Shown: positions 1-11,805, counted from the stretch's first letter. The stretch: 64,000 nt of DNA from Deinandra increscens subsp. villosa (GCA_039602395.1 JBCNJP010000017.1:17144729-17208728), one strand, 5' to 3'. Program-made: numbers and translations. The notes: generated by a model not told the origin, from the sequence alone.

Positions 1-189
1 AACCATCACATAAGTAATAAATTACTTCACAAGAGACAATCACATATTAAATAGTAAATCCCATTTCAAATAAAATGCAACTCGTTCACAAATTATCCAA
101 CAGAAATTTAAAATTCAAAATGCATAGTCTTGGGAACACCCTCCCGATAAAACAAACAACCAAACAAAACAAAAGTGAAAATAATAAAC

Positions 190-952
190 TCAAGTGCTAT
201 CATGATCACCGGATGCATCAGGCATCTCCTCCTCCGGTTCCTCCTCGGGATCCTCTTCAGGTTCTTCTTCGGGATCCTCCTCCGGTTCTTCCTCGGGATC
301 CTCCACAATGGGTTCTTCAACAGGTTCTGCCGGAGCCGAGAGCCGCTGCCTCCCTGGCTAACTCAAGCTCAGCAACTCGAGCCGTGAGTGCCTCAACCAG
401 CTCTGAGAGATGATCCACCTGATAATATGTGTCACTCAGTGTTACTTGATGCTCGGCCTGGCGCATATTAGTCCCTTCCAACTCTTCCTTAAGGATAGCA
501 ACTCTGAGACTGGTGTTGGCCCCATTATCCTGCAGTTCTGTGACCATATTAAATAGCTTCCTAATGTCCCTGAGCGCGCGGTCAAACATAGGGACCATTG
601 CCGCGACAACTCTTTCAATAGCATACGGCAGTTCGGGCAGAAAGAATCGAGTTGACGACGGCTCTGTTGGAGTAGGTGGCACTTGTTCCCGATGAACCCA
701 ACTAGCCACAAGTGATTCGTACCAGTTCCAGTTTCCGTTGTCTCTTCCACGAACGACATTTGGTTCTCCATATACGTGGCCCTCGGAAGTTATCCTCCGA
801 ACACCATGAGTCGGGGTAGTGGGACCCGAAGTAACCCGCCTACTAGTGACGGATGGGGATGATGATGAGGATGATGATTGGGAAGCGGATATCCATCCAG
901 CCATGTCTGCATATATACCATATATATACATATATAAGTACAAGTAACACAT
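190..952 (-). pseudogene. gag-region ORF of gypsy element 1, coiled coil plus acidic tail, frameshifted
   Basis: Open frame from 952 to 317, likely starting at the internal Met near 904 (MAGWISASQ). It has a Ser-rich N-terminus, a central region without zinc knuckle, and a heptad-like C-terminal part (HLSELVEALTARVAELELA). It stops at 317. A one-base shift opens a frame that continues to a stop at 190 and encodes a strongly acidic tail of repeated EEPEEDPEE units. The two pieces were probably one protein, so this copy carries a frameshift. It sits directly downstream of the primer site, where gag or a gag-accessory ORF is expected. I recognise it as a plant gypsy-associated protein but assign no enzymatic role. 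An acidic, coiled-coil, structural or RNA-binding-partner role is only inference. Confidence 0.6.
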
Positions 953-1035
953 ACTAGTGTGTGTGTTTGAGTGTATGACTAAGGTGTGTCTAAGGCTATA
1001 GTCGGTCTACTAATGCAAACCTAGTTCACTATAAC

Positions 1036-1053
1036 CAATGGCTCTGATACCAA
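1036..1053 (-). other. Primer binding site (initiator tRNA-Met), gypsy element 1
   Basis: On the minus strand, TTGGTATCAGAGCCATTG starts two bases inside the LTR end. The TGGTATCAGAGC core is the complement of the plant initiator tRNA-Met 3' end, which primes minus-strand DNA synthesis. Confidence 0.9.
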
Positions 1054-1055
1054 TC

Positions 1056-2330
1056 TGTCACACCCTCAAAAATCCCACGCGCGACAACGCGCCGTAGGGA
1101 GCGTGACAAACCAGGACCGAACACATTAGCCATACGAACAGTCTATATGCAATGTAAAAGTAAAACCAGAGTAAATGCGTTTTTAAATGCGGAAGCGTAA
1201 TCAACAAAGTTGTAATAATTGTTCAAGCGCCAAAACATGCGCAAACCAAAAGTTAATAAGTTCGATAACTAAATAAGTCTATGATGCATGCATGGTAATA
1301 GTAATCCTTATGTGGTGCATCCTAGCTCGTGGAAGACAATCCAGTTTAGCGACCTGAGATATAACATGCTAAAGTGTCAACACAATGGTTGGTGAGTTCA
1401 CAGGTTTAACAGTTCAGTAACATTTCAAGTTCAGTTTAAGATTGACCGTTCAATAACGTCAAGTTGTAAGAGCATAATCACTAATATATATCAAATAGCT
1501 AGCTAGGCTATATACATGAAACTTCGCACGTTGATGGTCACCGAAGCTAACAGTTGTTTATAGTTTGCCTTGTTGTGTTTAGGACGAATATAACACCCGT
1601 TCGATATCCAATCGTGTCAGAGAGACTGACCCGGGTGGGGTTTGTCAGACCCAGTAGTACTAAAATATATTTCCCGCTATCGTCATTAATACTAACGGTA
1701 CCATAAGGAGGACTTTGTTGTATCAATGTGCTACAAGTACTTCAAGTGATATATAAAAGTCTAATTATCTCAGTTGTGTAAATCATGCATGTTAATCTCC
1801 CCCAACAGGATTTAAAACAGTAAAATGGGGCCGTGAAACTCACCTTAGGTTTCTCAGCAAAGTTTCCAAATAAACAGTTAATTCAAGTAGCAAGAACGAG
1901 TCTTGTGCAAGCAATCAATCACCTAACGAGCATACGAGTATAAGCGTGTGTTCTAAACTATTAAATCTAATGTAAACGATAAAAACAAAGGATCGTGAAG
2001 TTCGGAATAAGTCGAGGATGGCACGTGTGCCAAATCCGAGCGATTATCGAAATAGTACGAGAAAATACAATATATATTAATATTATATATTTTCCAAGTT
2101 CAGATATTCTAAAATAAATATACGTATAATGTATATATTTTACTAAGCGTTCAAGAAGTTTTAATAATGAGTTTGCGAGGTCAATATATTTATATATATT
2201 GAAGGTCATCATAAAATATCCGGTTATTTCAAATAAAATCCAAACGGCATAAGTTTATATATTACTCTACCCAAGATATACATATACATATATATTTTAC
2301 CTTTTTGTAAAAAAAACTAGAATTTTATAT

Positions 2331-2369
<39 letters not shown>

Positions 2370-4012
2370 GATGTTAGAATTTTATTTTTAATTTGAAACA
2401 ACGAGTTAAAAACAATTCACAACTCGTAATATGGTTTACGGGATCTAATGATCCTAAATATATTTTTTTACGGGTTTAAACACTCGTAGGGAACCATTTT
2501 AAATGAGTTTTAGTTGACCCAATACATAGAATTACCAAAAATAAAGACAATAAAAGAAATGAGGTCGCCCGGGTTCGAACCCGTGACCTCTCAATCGCTA
2601 CCGAGAACAATGACCAGTGGGGCAGTTTTCCGATTTGGTTAACAGTTCGCGCGTAATCATTTTATCAAGCAGCAAGTCCAGTCCCGTATTTGGGAACAAA
2701 AACAGGAATAAAACGCGGAGGCCGGGACTCGAACCCGCGACCTCAGGGATAGGCAGTGCGCGACCCAACCACTAGGAAGCCTGACCCGATTGTGATTTAA
2801 CCCGACTTTCTAATCCTTTAACCTGTATTCAATACAGGTCATCTTCCTCATAACAACCCTAATGTCGCCGGAGATATTTCCGGCGACCGGAAAAACGTAA
2901 AAACATGAAACGACACACCAAAAACATGCGATTATCATGAAGGAACCTTTACCTCGTGTTAGAGATGAGAAAATACGAGTTTTTGATGCCGAAACGAACC
3001 CGAAAGCTTGAACGCGAACACCGAGCACCACCACGAAACTCGAATCCAATTGCTTCTGGTTGCTCGTGAGGGTCTCGCGATCACAGGGATATGTCGAATG
3101 AGGGTAAACAGTGGCTAGGTGGTGGGAATTTGGCCGGATTTCCGAGTTCACCGGAAAACTTTAAAAGGAGGAAACGAGAGAGAGCGAGTGTGAGAGACAA
3201 GAGAGAATATGAGTGGTGATGGAACCGAATAACATATCATATGGACAGGAGAGGCTCTATCTTGATTGCACCCTTGGTAACCGACGGAATGATGATCGGT
3301 CTCAAAACCGATCATCGCCTTCAATTCTCGCATTCACGGCGAGTTAAACACAAGTATTAGACTTTGGCAAAACTAGTCCCTCCCACTTACACATTGAGTA
3401 ATCGAGTTCTGGTAATTGCAGCACAAGTCCCTCAATGTTTTATTAAAGAAATGAGGTTCAAAGGTTGATAAGATTGGTCCCTCACATTTATAAAAAGTTA
3501 ACAAGTTCTAACGGAGTTATCATGAAATGTCTTTAACGATGAATATACGAAAGACGTCAAAATATATAAATATAAATCTCGTTTTACTTAAATAAATCAT
3601 GAAATACAACTCCACAAATATATATTTAAAATCACCTAAAATCATAACTTATCCATTTATATCATATAAATTTATTAATTTAGGAATAATAACTCATTTT
3701 AAATCCCCATGAAAACATAACTTATATCTTTAAGTCACATAACTCTATGATTAATAACTTGTAATTAAAATTCTTTAATTACACAAAATTATAAATATGA
3801 TCATTTAATCACATATATGTATTTATATGTTTTAATCCCACATCAAATCATAGAATTTCAAACGTTTAAATTTCCGTGCATGCTCGTAGTGATTGATCAC
3901 ACAAAACCCTAATTTGCTAAAGTCAATAAGTCAACATAGTTAAGCACATAAATGTTCACACAACATTTAATACGTTTTACGTTCAGTTAATGCTAGAAAT
4001 ATATTTTCAACA
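1056..4012 (-). repeat. 5' LTR of gypsy element 1 (about 2.96 kb)
   Basis: Begins TGTCACACCC and ends TTTTCAACA on the plus strand, i.e. TGTTGAAAA...GGTGTGACA as an LTR. It is diverged but collinear with the LTR pieces at 4013-5570, 23058-23866 and 30926-32502. Shared landmarks: the 'acacccgttcgatatccaat' block (1588; 23168), the TTACCTTTTTGTA block (2298; 30944), two tRNA-like modules, and a leader with a splice donor near 2948. (TA)n lies at 2332-2367. It lacks the Helitron present in the 23058-32502 LTR, so it serves as a paralogous empty site. Confidence 0.85.
2562..2790 (-). repeat. Two tRNA-like modules inside LTR1
   Basis: Minus strand. Module at 2716-2786 has an A-box-like CCTAGTGGTTGGG and a perfect B box GGTTCGAGTCC, with an AGGTC variable-loop-like stretch and a GCGGG/CCCGG T-arm stem. 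Module at 2562-2640 has GGTTCGAACCC in a near-palindromic T-arm (ACGGGTTCGAACCCGG). No complete acceptor stem or CCA end was found, so these are tRNA relics or SINE-like units rather than tRNA genes. The same pair recurs in the other LTR copies. Confidence 0.6.
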
Positions 4013-5570
4013 ATTGTACAATTAAAATTTTATATCAATATATATATAGATGTTGAAAATATATTTTAATTTAGAATAACAAGTTAAACATGATTTACGA
4101 GGTTTAAATGTCTCAAATATATTTATACGAGTTTTAGATATGACAAGGACAATTTTGGTATAAAATCTAATAACCAAATGCTCAAAACAATACAAAAACA
4201 ATAAAAATAAAAACTATGGAGGTCACCGGGTTCGAACCCGTGACCTCCCATACCAACATGAGAGTTTTAGCCATCCGGTCAGCGACCTAACTATGCTTAG
4301 ATCGCGATTGAAAACCTTTTGTGTATAGGCAGCGACCAAAAACCAAGTCCAGAAAAATAGAGAATTAAAAATGGTGAGGTCGGGACTCGAACCCGCGCCT
4401 CCAGCGAATAACCCAGAGCCCTAACGACTCGTGCCAGTTTAGCGTCTGTTACACAACTCGGCGCGATAAGTATATAACCCGTACCCGCCTGGGTTTATCT
4501 TCCTCACCCAATAACTCCGGTGATCATAGCACTAGCTCCGGTCGCTGGAAAAACATAAAACATGAAAAAGAACCCAGAAAAACATGTGAATGACACAAAA
4601 GAATGCTTACCTCAAATCAGAGATGAGTTGCGATGTGTTTTAGATGCCGAAAACGAACCCGAACCTTGAACGTGAACACCGGGCATCGTCACGAAACTCG
4701 AATCTGGTTCCTCCTGGTTGCTAAGTGAAGAATGACGATCGAAAGGGGTCTTGAATAGTGGTGAAGCAGTGGCGGATGGTGGTGGTTTCGATGGCGTTTG
4801 CTTCACCGGAAAACTGGGAAACGAGAGAGAGAGAGAGAGAGCAAGGAGTTGCGAGAGGAGTAAGGGTGTTGTGAGTGGAATGCGTTCATCATAAAACCAA
4901 GTCATGATGGCCAGAAAATGTAATTGACGATCGATGATGATGATCGGTTGAAACCGATCACCGACCCTCCTTTAATTCCCGTAAATGTCATTAAAATTGA
5001 CTATAGAGTATTAGCAACTATAGTCCCTCACATACTTACAATAATGACATAGGGTTTCGGTAATTACAGAATAGTCCCTCCAGGTTTAATAAAAGAGAAT
5101 CATGTTTGGTAAATGACAAAATAACCCCTCGAAGTTTTATGAAAACCTAACGGCTCTAACGGAGTTAATGGGAAATGTTTTTAACGATGAATATACGAAG
5201 GACGTCAAAATATATAGATCGTATAACGTTAATAGGAAAATATAAATCTCATTTAGCTAAAATAGATCATGGAGTATAACTCCACAATTATATATTTAAG
5301 ATCACATAAAATCATAACTTTCATATTTAAATCACATAAATTTGTGAATAATAACTCATAATTACTCACTTTAAATTCACATAAAATCATAAAATGTAAA
5401 TCATAGAATTTCAAACGTTTAAACTTAGGTGCATGCTCGTACGTGATGATTACACAATACCCTAAATACTAAAGTCAACACAGTTAAGCACATAAATGTT
5501 CACTCAACATTTTATACAGTTTACGTTCAGTTAATGTCAGAAAATGACCTGAAAAATGCGGATTTTCACA
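4013..5570 (-). repeat. Older gypsy LTR, right part (copy 1)
   Basis: Nearly identical to 30952-32502, and related to LTR1. It ends GCGGATTTTCACA at 5570. Its left part is missing here because gypsy element 1 inserted at 4012/4013; in copy 2 the matching left part lies at 23058-23866. It holds a leader ORF-like stretch (4612-4905, minus) with CT-rich DNA ending in a strong splice-donor match (TTTGAG|GTAAGC near 4610). I treat this as LTR leader, not a protein gene. Confidence 0.8.
4216..4446 (-). repeat. Two tRNA-like modules inside the older gypsy LTR (copy 1)
   Basis: Minus strand. Module 4377-4446 carries A-box-like TGGCACGAGTCGTTAGGGC and B box GGTTCGAGTCC. Module 4216-4300 carries GGTTCGAACCC within a 29-bp near-perfect palindrome (GAGGTCAC...GTGACCTC). 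Spacing and order match the pair in LTR1 despite divergence of the surrounding LTR. Confidence 0.6.
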
Positions 5571-6352
5571 CTATGTGTTAAATCACAAGTGAAATCACAA
5601 AAGTGTGATATAAAGAGCATATATGAGTATGTCTGATAGTGTTGGGTCACTGGTCAAAGCGAACTAATCAATACAATAACATATCCAGATGTTATGAGTA
5701 TAATTGTGCCTGAGTTTAAGATGGATAAATTATACCAGTAATTGACATGACTTGTGTGCTGAAGTAATTGAAATTAAAGTGTAGTTCAGCATGTTATGTT
5801 CAATATGATCCCAAGTTGTTATCTTTCTCGCAAAAGACCAAAATAGTGTCTTATTCTGCATTGCATTTATATTTCATATCTGAAAAATACAAAAAGTTTT
5901 TAGGTATGTTTTAGCATAAACTTAGGAAAATCAAAAAGATTTTCAGTGTGTTTTGATGTAAAGTTTCGAAAAGCCAAAAAGATTTTGTTTCTTATTTCTT
6001 TTCGACCGATCGACATGTGTTACAAATCAAATTTCAAATTTATATCTTGGATTCTCGAAGAGAAGTTTTGTGCCAAAAATAAATTAATTTTTCATAAAAG
6101 AAAAAGAAAACCGCATTTCTGTCTTCTGAAATTGTAGGTTATATGTGTCAAGACTCAAGCATGGTGAAAGAAGGAGTTTGAAGTATCTTTCACAAGTGGA
6201 TCTTGAAGTTCAAAGATTATTCAAGAGTGATTCAGCCATGCAAGCTCTATTGCTGACAAGAAATTTCAAGTTGAAGATCAGATGCACTGATGCTGAAGAT
6301 TGAAGACTGAATTTTAGTTAGCATAGATACACTACACATTAAGGGGGGAGTT
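5571..6352 (+). mobile_element. Plus-strand copia-type element, 3' internal part (copy 1)
   Basis: Non-coding 3' region of an LTR element in plus orientation, ending in a polypurine tract AAGGGGGGAGTT (6341-6352) immediately before a TG-start LTR. About 450-700 bp of it is the reverse complement of 7200-7800 inside the neighbouring minus-strand TR-GAG element, so the two are relatives in opposite orientation. Its 5' portion was separated by the gypsy insertion whose LTR ends at 5570. Confidence 0.7.
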
Positions 6353-6702
6353 TGTTAGAGCATATTCCTATGTTATAGAGTGTCTCGTGTATTGTATCTA
6401 AGTGAGCATGTGTTAGTGAGTCTGTGTGTTAACATACCAAGGTGGCCGTACCATCTGGTACGCCGTACCAATTGGTCCGCCAATGGTACGCAGGCATGTA
6501 TGTGGTCACTATAAATAGACTGTGTTAGAATGAAAGCTCAACACTCTAAGTCATTCTACACCTTTTCTGTGTGTGTTCTAAAGAGAGAAACAAGAGAGCT
6601 TTCATTGTAATCTTGTGTGATTCAATACAAAACTCTTATTTACATTTGTGTTCACTAGATTGATTGAAACATGCAGTAGTAAAATCATTCCATGTACTTA
6701 CA
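6353..6702 (+). repeat. 3' LTR of plus-strand copia-type element (copy 1)
   Basis: Starts TGTTAGAGCATATTCC after the polypurine tract and ends CTTACA at 6702. Sequence from 6703 is the reverse complement of the AT-rich repeat unit at 13060-13094, which fixes the LTR edge. It contains a TATA element CTATAAATAG at 6509-6518 and several GGTAC motifs upstream of it (6443-6492). Confidence 0.7.
6509..6518 (+). promoter_or_regulatory. LTR TATA box (copia-type, copy 1)
   Basis: CTATAAATAG about 157 bp inside a 350-bp LTR, where the U3/R boundary is expected. The same box is at 33440-33449 in copy 2. Confidence 0.55.
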
Positions 6703-6769
6703 AACACGAAAACAAATATTAAAACCTCTACAACTTCTTTATACGTTAAAATATTTTTTTAATAAAATT

Positions 6770-7114
6770 TGAAAGTGCGTGAGCGTATGGATCTTCTACT
6801 TAGTCGTAACGAAATCAATGAAATACGAAATGAAACACAAAGACTAAATACAAATGAGCTTTGTATTAACCACAGAGACCACAGAGTACACAGAGAATAT
6901 ACGACGCGGAAGCTTAGACTATTATTACCACTGAAAATAATACATGAAACACATATTTATAGGGCTGAAATACGACCGGCCGAACCTCAAGTTCGGCCAC
7001 ACGTTCGGCCATGTCCGAACTCCAGGTTCGGCCTGAGTTCGGACCTTAGCATCCTTGTGTGAATCCGTCTTGTATTCGATACTTCACATGACGATCAAAA
7101 ACCATGTATCAACA
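6770..7114 (-). repeat. 3' LTR of TR-GAG (copy 1)
   Basis: 345 bp, TGTTGATAC...CACTTTCA on the minus strand. TATA-like CTATAAATATG at 6952-6962 (minus). It includes five alternating TTCGG/CCGAA motifs. It differs from the partner LTR at about eight positions plus an 11-bp deletion in the partner. Confidence 0.9.
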
Positions 7115-7127
7115 AACTCCCCCTCGG
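7115..7127 (-). other. Polypurine tract of TR-GAG (copy 1)
   Basis: CCGAGGGGGAGTT on the minus strand directly upstream of the LTR start, where plus-strand DNA synthesis is primed. The 15-nt context GAGGGGGAGTTTGTT recurs at 8473-8487. Confidence 0.8.
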
Positions 7128-8802
7128 CATGTGCAGTATCATCTTCTCCATTCAAACTTGTATCTTGTATCTTCAATCAAACTCTTCCTCGATCTTGACG
7201 ATGAGTTCAATCTTGAATACTTGATATTGCATCGTGTGTAATCCTTTTATCAACAACCTTCAGAAGACTTGAAGTTGTGATATTTTCTTCCCACTTAGAA
7301 ACCTGCCAACATAAATAATCTTGGTGCAAGATGTCTCTTCGAGACTCCAAGATAGATTGATTTTGAAAACTGATTTTGTAATTCGTGTTGATCAATCGAA
7401 AACAAATAAGATACAAAATCTTTTTGGCTTTTAGAAACTTTATATTAAAACACACCCAAAATCTTTTTGATATTTTCTGATTAGAAATGTAAAGGCATTA
7501 CAGAATCAGACACTATTTTTGTCTTTTGTGAGAAAGATCACAACTTGAGATGATATTGGTCATAACATGTTGCACTACATTTCAATTTCAATTATTGAAG
7601 CACATAAGCCATGCCCATTGCAGATATAGTTTGTCCAACTTTAAACTCTGGCACAATCATACTCATAACATCTGGATATGTTAAGGTATTGATTAAATTT
7701 GCATTGACCAGTGTACCCCACACTATCAGACATACTCAGATATGCTTTTACTTATCACATTTTGTGATCTCATTTGTGATTGTAATCACACAATGATTGT
7801 AACCATGATATAGTCAACTGTGTTCCATGCAAAAAGAAATAAGAACGTTAAATCGTCTACCTTAAGGTCGATCTTTCGATACGCAGATAAGGCCTCAGAT
7901 TTAACAAAATAAGAAAATAAAACAAGTTGAAGTTGTATAACTCAACAACAATCAGGACGGTACTCCCGTACACGCAGAGAAAGTCCGATGAGTAATACGA
8001 AACACCAAAGAAAATAAAGCAGAACGTCAAACGAACAACGATCAGGTCGGTCTTTCGACACGCAGAGAAAGTCCGATCGTTTGACAAAATAAAGAAAATC
8101 AAACAAGTTTAAATCTTTGCAAAATGAACACATGTATACACAGTGACTTCTCATTTTATTTTTCACATATCTTTTTCTTGATATATCATGAGATATGCAT
8201 CAAGATGTTGTCCACTAGGTCAAGCATCAGATTTAGTGTATATCACATTTGTATACTTTCTGATTTGCTGAGCCTACCTTGCACATCGATCAAATGGTCT
8301 TATGGCTTTTTCATTTACTTTATCCATGAGTCAGACACTGTCAGCCAATGTACCATCATTTCCTAATCATGTCGGATACAATTTCTCATTTTTCAATGTT
8401 TTTGTCTTTTTCAAATTTCTCCCCCTAAAAATGACAACTCTATTTATAGATTTTCATTTTTACGCATTGAAAAACAAACTCCCCCTCATAATGAGACGAA
8501 GTGAAAAACAAGAAAAAATGATCAACCAACACAAACACGAGCAGTTTAGCCTTTTGAAAAACAAAATAGATTTTGAAATCCAATTTAATTAAAACAGATA
8601 TTTCACAATCAGCAATTTTCCAATCACCGAAGGTCTTCCTGAAACACCTGCTTGACACCAAATAAAACATTAGTTGCATTGGGATCGACCCGAATCAACA
8701 GCGTCGGGTCGCCCGGTGTCTTCCACAAAGTCATTGTTGGCCTTGGAAACAACTTTTGGTTTCCAAATTTGTAAAATTTTTAACTTTTGATCGGAACCCG
8801 AA
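7128..8802 (-). other. TR-GAG 3' non-coding region with minisatellite and extra polypurine tracts (copy 1)
   Basis: No coding frame is supported. Positions 7857-8100 hold three imperfect units built around 'atcaggtcggtctttcgac' plus CACGCAGAGAAAGTCCGAT, with unit spacing near 85-120 bp. Two more polypurine tracts on the minus strand lie at 8419-8426 and 8479-8487. The stretch 7200-7800 is the inverted counterpart of 5571-6300. Confidence 0.6.
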
Positions 8803-11781
8803 TCAGATTAAACCCGACGAACTTGAGTTGGACCAAGACGATTTACGAGTTGATTTAAGCTTTAGAGACCAAGGTTCATCAAAAATTTGACCTTTGTTAT
8901 CCACATATTTTGCAGTTTTGTGGATATATGCAGTCGTCGGACAATCAGCAGCTAGATGTCCTGGTTGATGACATACATAACAAAGTCTTTCTCTAAAATT
9001 GTTTAAAAATTGTTTTGATTTGTGAGAATCAGATGAATGTTAAGAATGAAAGTTATCAAAGAAACCATCAGAAGAATCATACCTAGGAGATGGACTCCTT
9101 GACGATCTTCCAGCATAATAAGAAAATTCCTTCTGAGATGGTGATTTCTTTGTAACTTTTTCTTTAGGAACCTTCTCAGCCTTCACTGATTTCTTTGCTT
9201 GAACTGGTTCCTCCAACACTTTGTAACCTAAACCTTTGTGTTTAGATCCTTGAGTCTTTGAAGAATTTGACGAAGAACCAGAAGCAACTCTTGATTTAGC
9301 AACACTAGTGAATTTGTCTTTGATATCCTTTAGCTTGTTCTTTTCAATCAAAACTTTCTCTTCTTCGGTTGCAGATGAAGAACTGGAAACAACCTTATCA
9401 AATACTTTTTCATTTTCCAGCAATACAGACTTTGAAACAAATTTTGGAGCTTCACCCAAAGGTTTCTCCTTCTTTTTAGACTTGGACTTATGCTTCTTGG
9501 ATGGAGTGGCAAACTTGGGATAATCATGCAAGTCATCTTTTGGATCAATCTGAGCAGCAGTAACTTCAGTTAAATCCACTGGTTGAGGAACCAAGTGAAT
9601 ATTTTCTTCCTTAGACTTCTCTGAACTCTGATCCTGCTTGTATAAGAAGTTAAGCAATGTCGGTGACAAATTGCAATTCTTCACTTGCCTTTTTAACTCC
9701 AAAATTTCCAATTTTAAATCATTAATCTTCTGTTGACCTTCAAACACCTCTTGTTGTGACTTGATGAATTTTGCATTGAGATCATCATATTCGTAAGTTT
9801 GTAACTTCCGGATCTCACATTCAGCATATAATTCTTCAAGCACATTTTCTCTCTTTTGCTTGTAGATCTCAACATCTTTTGTTAACACTTCATTCTTGTC
9901 TCTGTAAAGAACATTTTCATCTTGAAGCATAGAAATCTTGTTTTGAAGCTTCTCAACGGTAACAACAGTTTTTGTAATAAGAGCAGTAGTCTCTTCATAT
10001 TTTTGCTGAACAGGATAACTCTTCTTAAACAGATTATCAAAATCTTGAGTTGCGTCTAACGCTTCAGCTTTGGCTTTCTCACACTCTTCAGCCAATTGAG
10101 CCTTTTCCTTCAAAGCATCTTCATGAATATGAACTAAAGCATAATATTTCTTCTGAAAATCTTCCAACTCTTTCTTTAACACCATAATTTTTTCAGTTGA
10201 AATTTGACAATCTTGTTCAAACCTTGTAATTTTCTTGAGCAACTTCTCACAGTTATAACATTTAAATTCATCATCTTTTGAATTCTTAGAAGACTTAGGT
10301 AATTCTTCTTGAATCAAAGATATACTTGAAGAAGTATCAGATTCTGTTAAAAAACTCTCATCATCAGCATGTTGAACGGTTAAAGCAATTGAGATTGGAG
10401 TATTATTCTTTTTAATGTCTGAATCTGCATTCCAGGCAAATCCATCTGGATACATAAATGTATCAGTCCAATCATGAGCAAGAGTAGAAGCTTTCTGATC
10501 GACCTTTTGAGCTTTATCTGAAGGATGAAAAACTAAATGTGCATGCTGACCAGACTTCAATTTACTTTCTGCAGAACTTGGACATTCTCGAGCAAAGTGA
10601 CCATAAACGGAACACTTATAACATTTCACCTTAGATTTGTCCAATCCAATCTTTCCTTCCTGATTTAGTCTCTTCTTACCAGTTCTATTGAAAAACTTCT
10701 TCGTTCTACGAACCAACATAGCATATTGCCAATTCAGATCCATTTCCTCCAAATGATCATAATCAATCTGATCGTAATCTTCATTTGCTAACTCAACATT
10801 ACTCACAGAACCAGTGATAACACCAAAATATGAAGATACTAATGCAGACATCAACGCATTATAATCATCGACAGTTTGAACAGACAATGCACTTTGAGTC
10901 GAAGAACTAGGAATAGACACAGTACAACCAGCAGATGAATAACTTGGAGTGTCAAATTTACCTGCCAGAAATGCTGTAGGGGGTGCAGAACTAAGAATAT
11001 TAGACTTTCCAGCATTCAAAGTTGAATCATTGTTGCCATAATACACTGCAGGATTCTGAATTTGCTCAGGAAGTGACTTGTTCACTTTTAACTCCATATC
11101 CCTAGCTTGGATTCATTGAATCAGATCATTAAACGACAACCTTGGATAGTCCTTATCATTAGTAATCATCATAACATAATTTTCCTACTTCTCTGGTAGA
11201 GCTTCCATAATCTTTTCTTTCCTATCTGCTTCATCTTTTGTAAGATTTACCAATTTCATTTCACTCATTAAATGTGCAAATCTTGCAATCAGATTTGGAA
11301 TGGATTCATTTTGATAATGCTTGAAGCTATCAAATTCTTTCTTCAACACTTTTTGTCGACTTTTCTTATACTGATCATTGCCTTCACATCTCTTTTCTAG
11401 AGCATCCCACAAGCTCTTTGCGGTATAGTTACTTGAAAATTGATGTAGTAAATCAGTAGGCAAAACCATTGTTAAAGTACCATAAGCCTTTTTCTCAGCT
11501 TGATATGCTTTCTTTTGTTCACCAGAAAGCTTCCTTTGAAGAATTGGCTCCCCATCCTCACCCTTAGGATATGTATATTGTTCAGAATACGATAACCACA
11601 TATCGATATCATTTGCAGAAACAAACGCTTCAAATCGTGTCACCCAACTATCATAATCTTCCAATTTAAGTAATTTGGGAACTTTCTGACTTTTTCCAAT
11701 TTCATTATCATAGTTAATCATTGTTTGCATCTTTGACTGAACTGAATTTTGAATAGCTGCGAACGCTTGAAAATCGGACAT
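8803..11781 (-). pseudogene. TR-GAG gag, 992-codon frame with three stops (copy 1)
   Basis: Capsid/nucleocapsid-type protein of a copia relative that packages element RNA in cytoplasmic particles (family knowledge). One uninterrupted reading frame runs from MSDFQAFAA to a stop at 8803-8805, broken only by in-frame stops at about codons 199 (TAG), 223 (TGA) and 915 (TAA), with no frameshift. Order of domains: UBN2-like gag region (about 1-210, including YDSWVTRFEAFV and KSLWDALEKRCEG); first zinc knuckle CYKCSVYGHFAREC (about 385); long coiled coil (about 520-710); Lys/Ser-rich region; second zinc knuckle CYVCHQPGHLAADC (about 930). Each stop is a sense codon in copy 2, so the frame was open when the block duplicated. 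The coiled-coil insertion makes it longer than usual copia gags. Confidence 0.85.
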
Positions 11782-11805
11782 TTTCGAAAAACTGGTTACT
11801 GTTCA

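Larger units (their letters stand above)
1..4012 (-). mobile_element. Ty3/gypsy element 1, 5' part (runs off left edge)
   Basis: Minus-strand LTR retrotransposon. From right to left it has a 5' LTR (1056-4012), a primer binding site (1036-1053) and a leader with a gag-region ORF (190-952). Positions 1-189 are internal sequence with nothing recognisable, and pol and the 3' LTR must lie left of the window. Seen: TG/CA LTR ends and a Met-type primer site. Known: a long LTR with an initiator-Met primer is common in plant chromoviruses of the Tekay/Del type; I did not see pol, so the lineage is inference. The element abuts 4013, inside an older LTR of a related family, so it is a nested, younger insertion. 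The expected 5-bp TSD would be ATTGT (4013-4017); the corresponding site in copy 2 (30951-30955) reads TTTGT. Confidence 0.85.

Noticed and set aside
2716..2786. Possible true tRNA gene
   Set aside because: A and B boxes are present but no 7-bp acceptor stem or convincing anticodon arm; repeats in every LTR copy.
4612..4905. 97-codon minus-strand frame (also 31550-31837, and the related 2810-3151)
   Set aside because: Lies within the LTR leader, length follows DNA homology, and no protein family is recognised.
6769..7062. 97-codon plus-strand frame recurring at 12185, 33700 and 39224
   Set aside because: It is the antisense strand of the TR-GAG LTR, so recurrence is due to the LTR.
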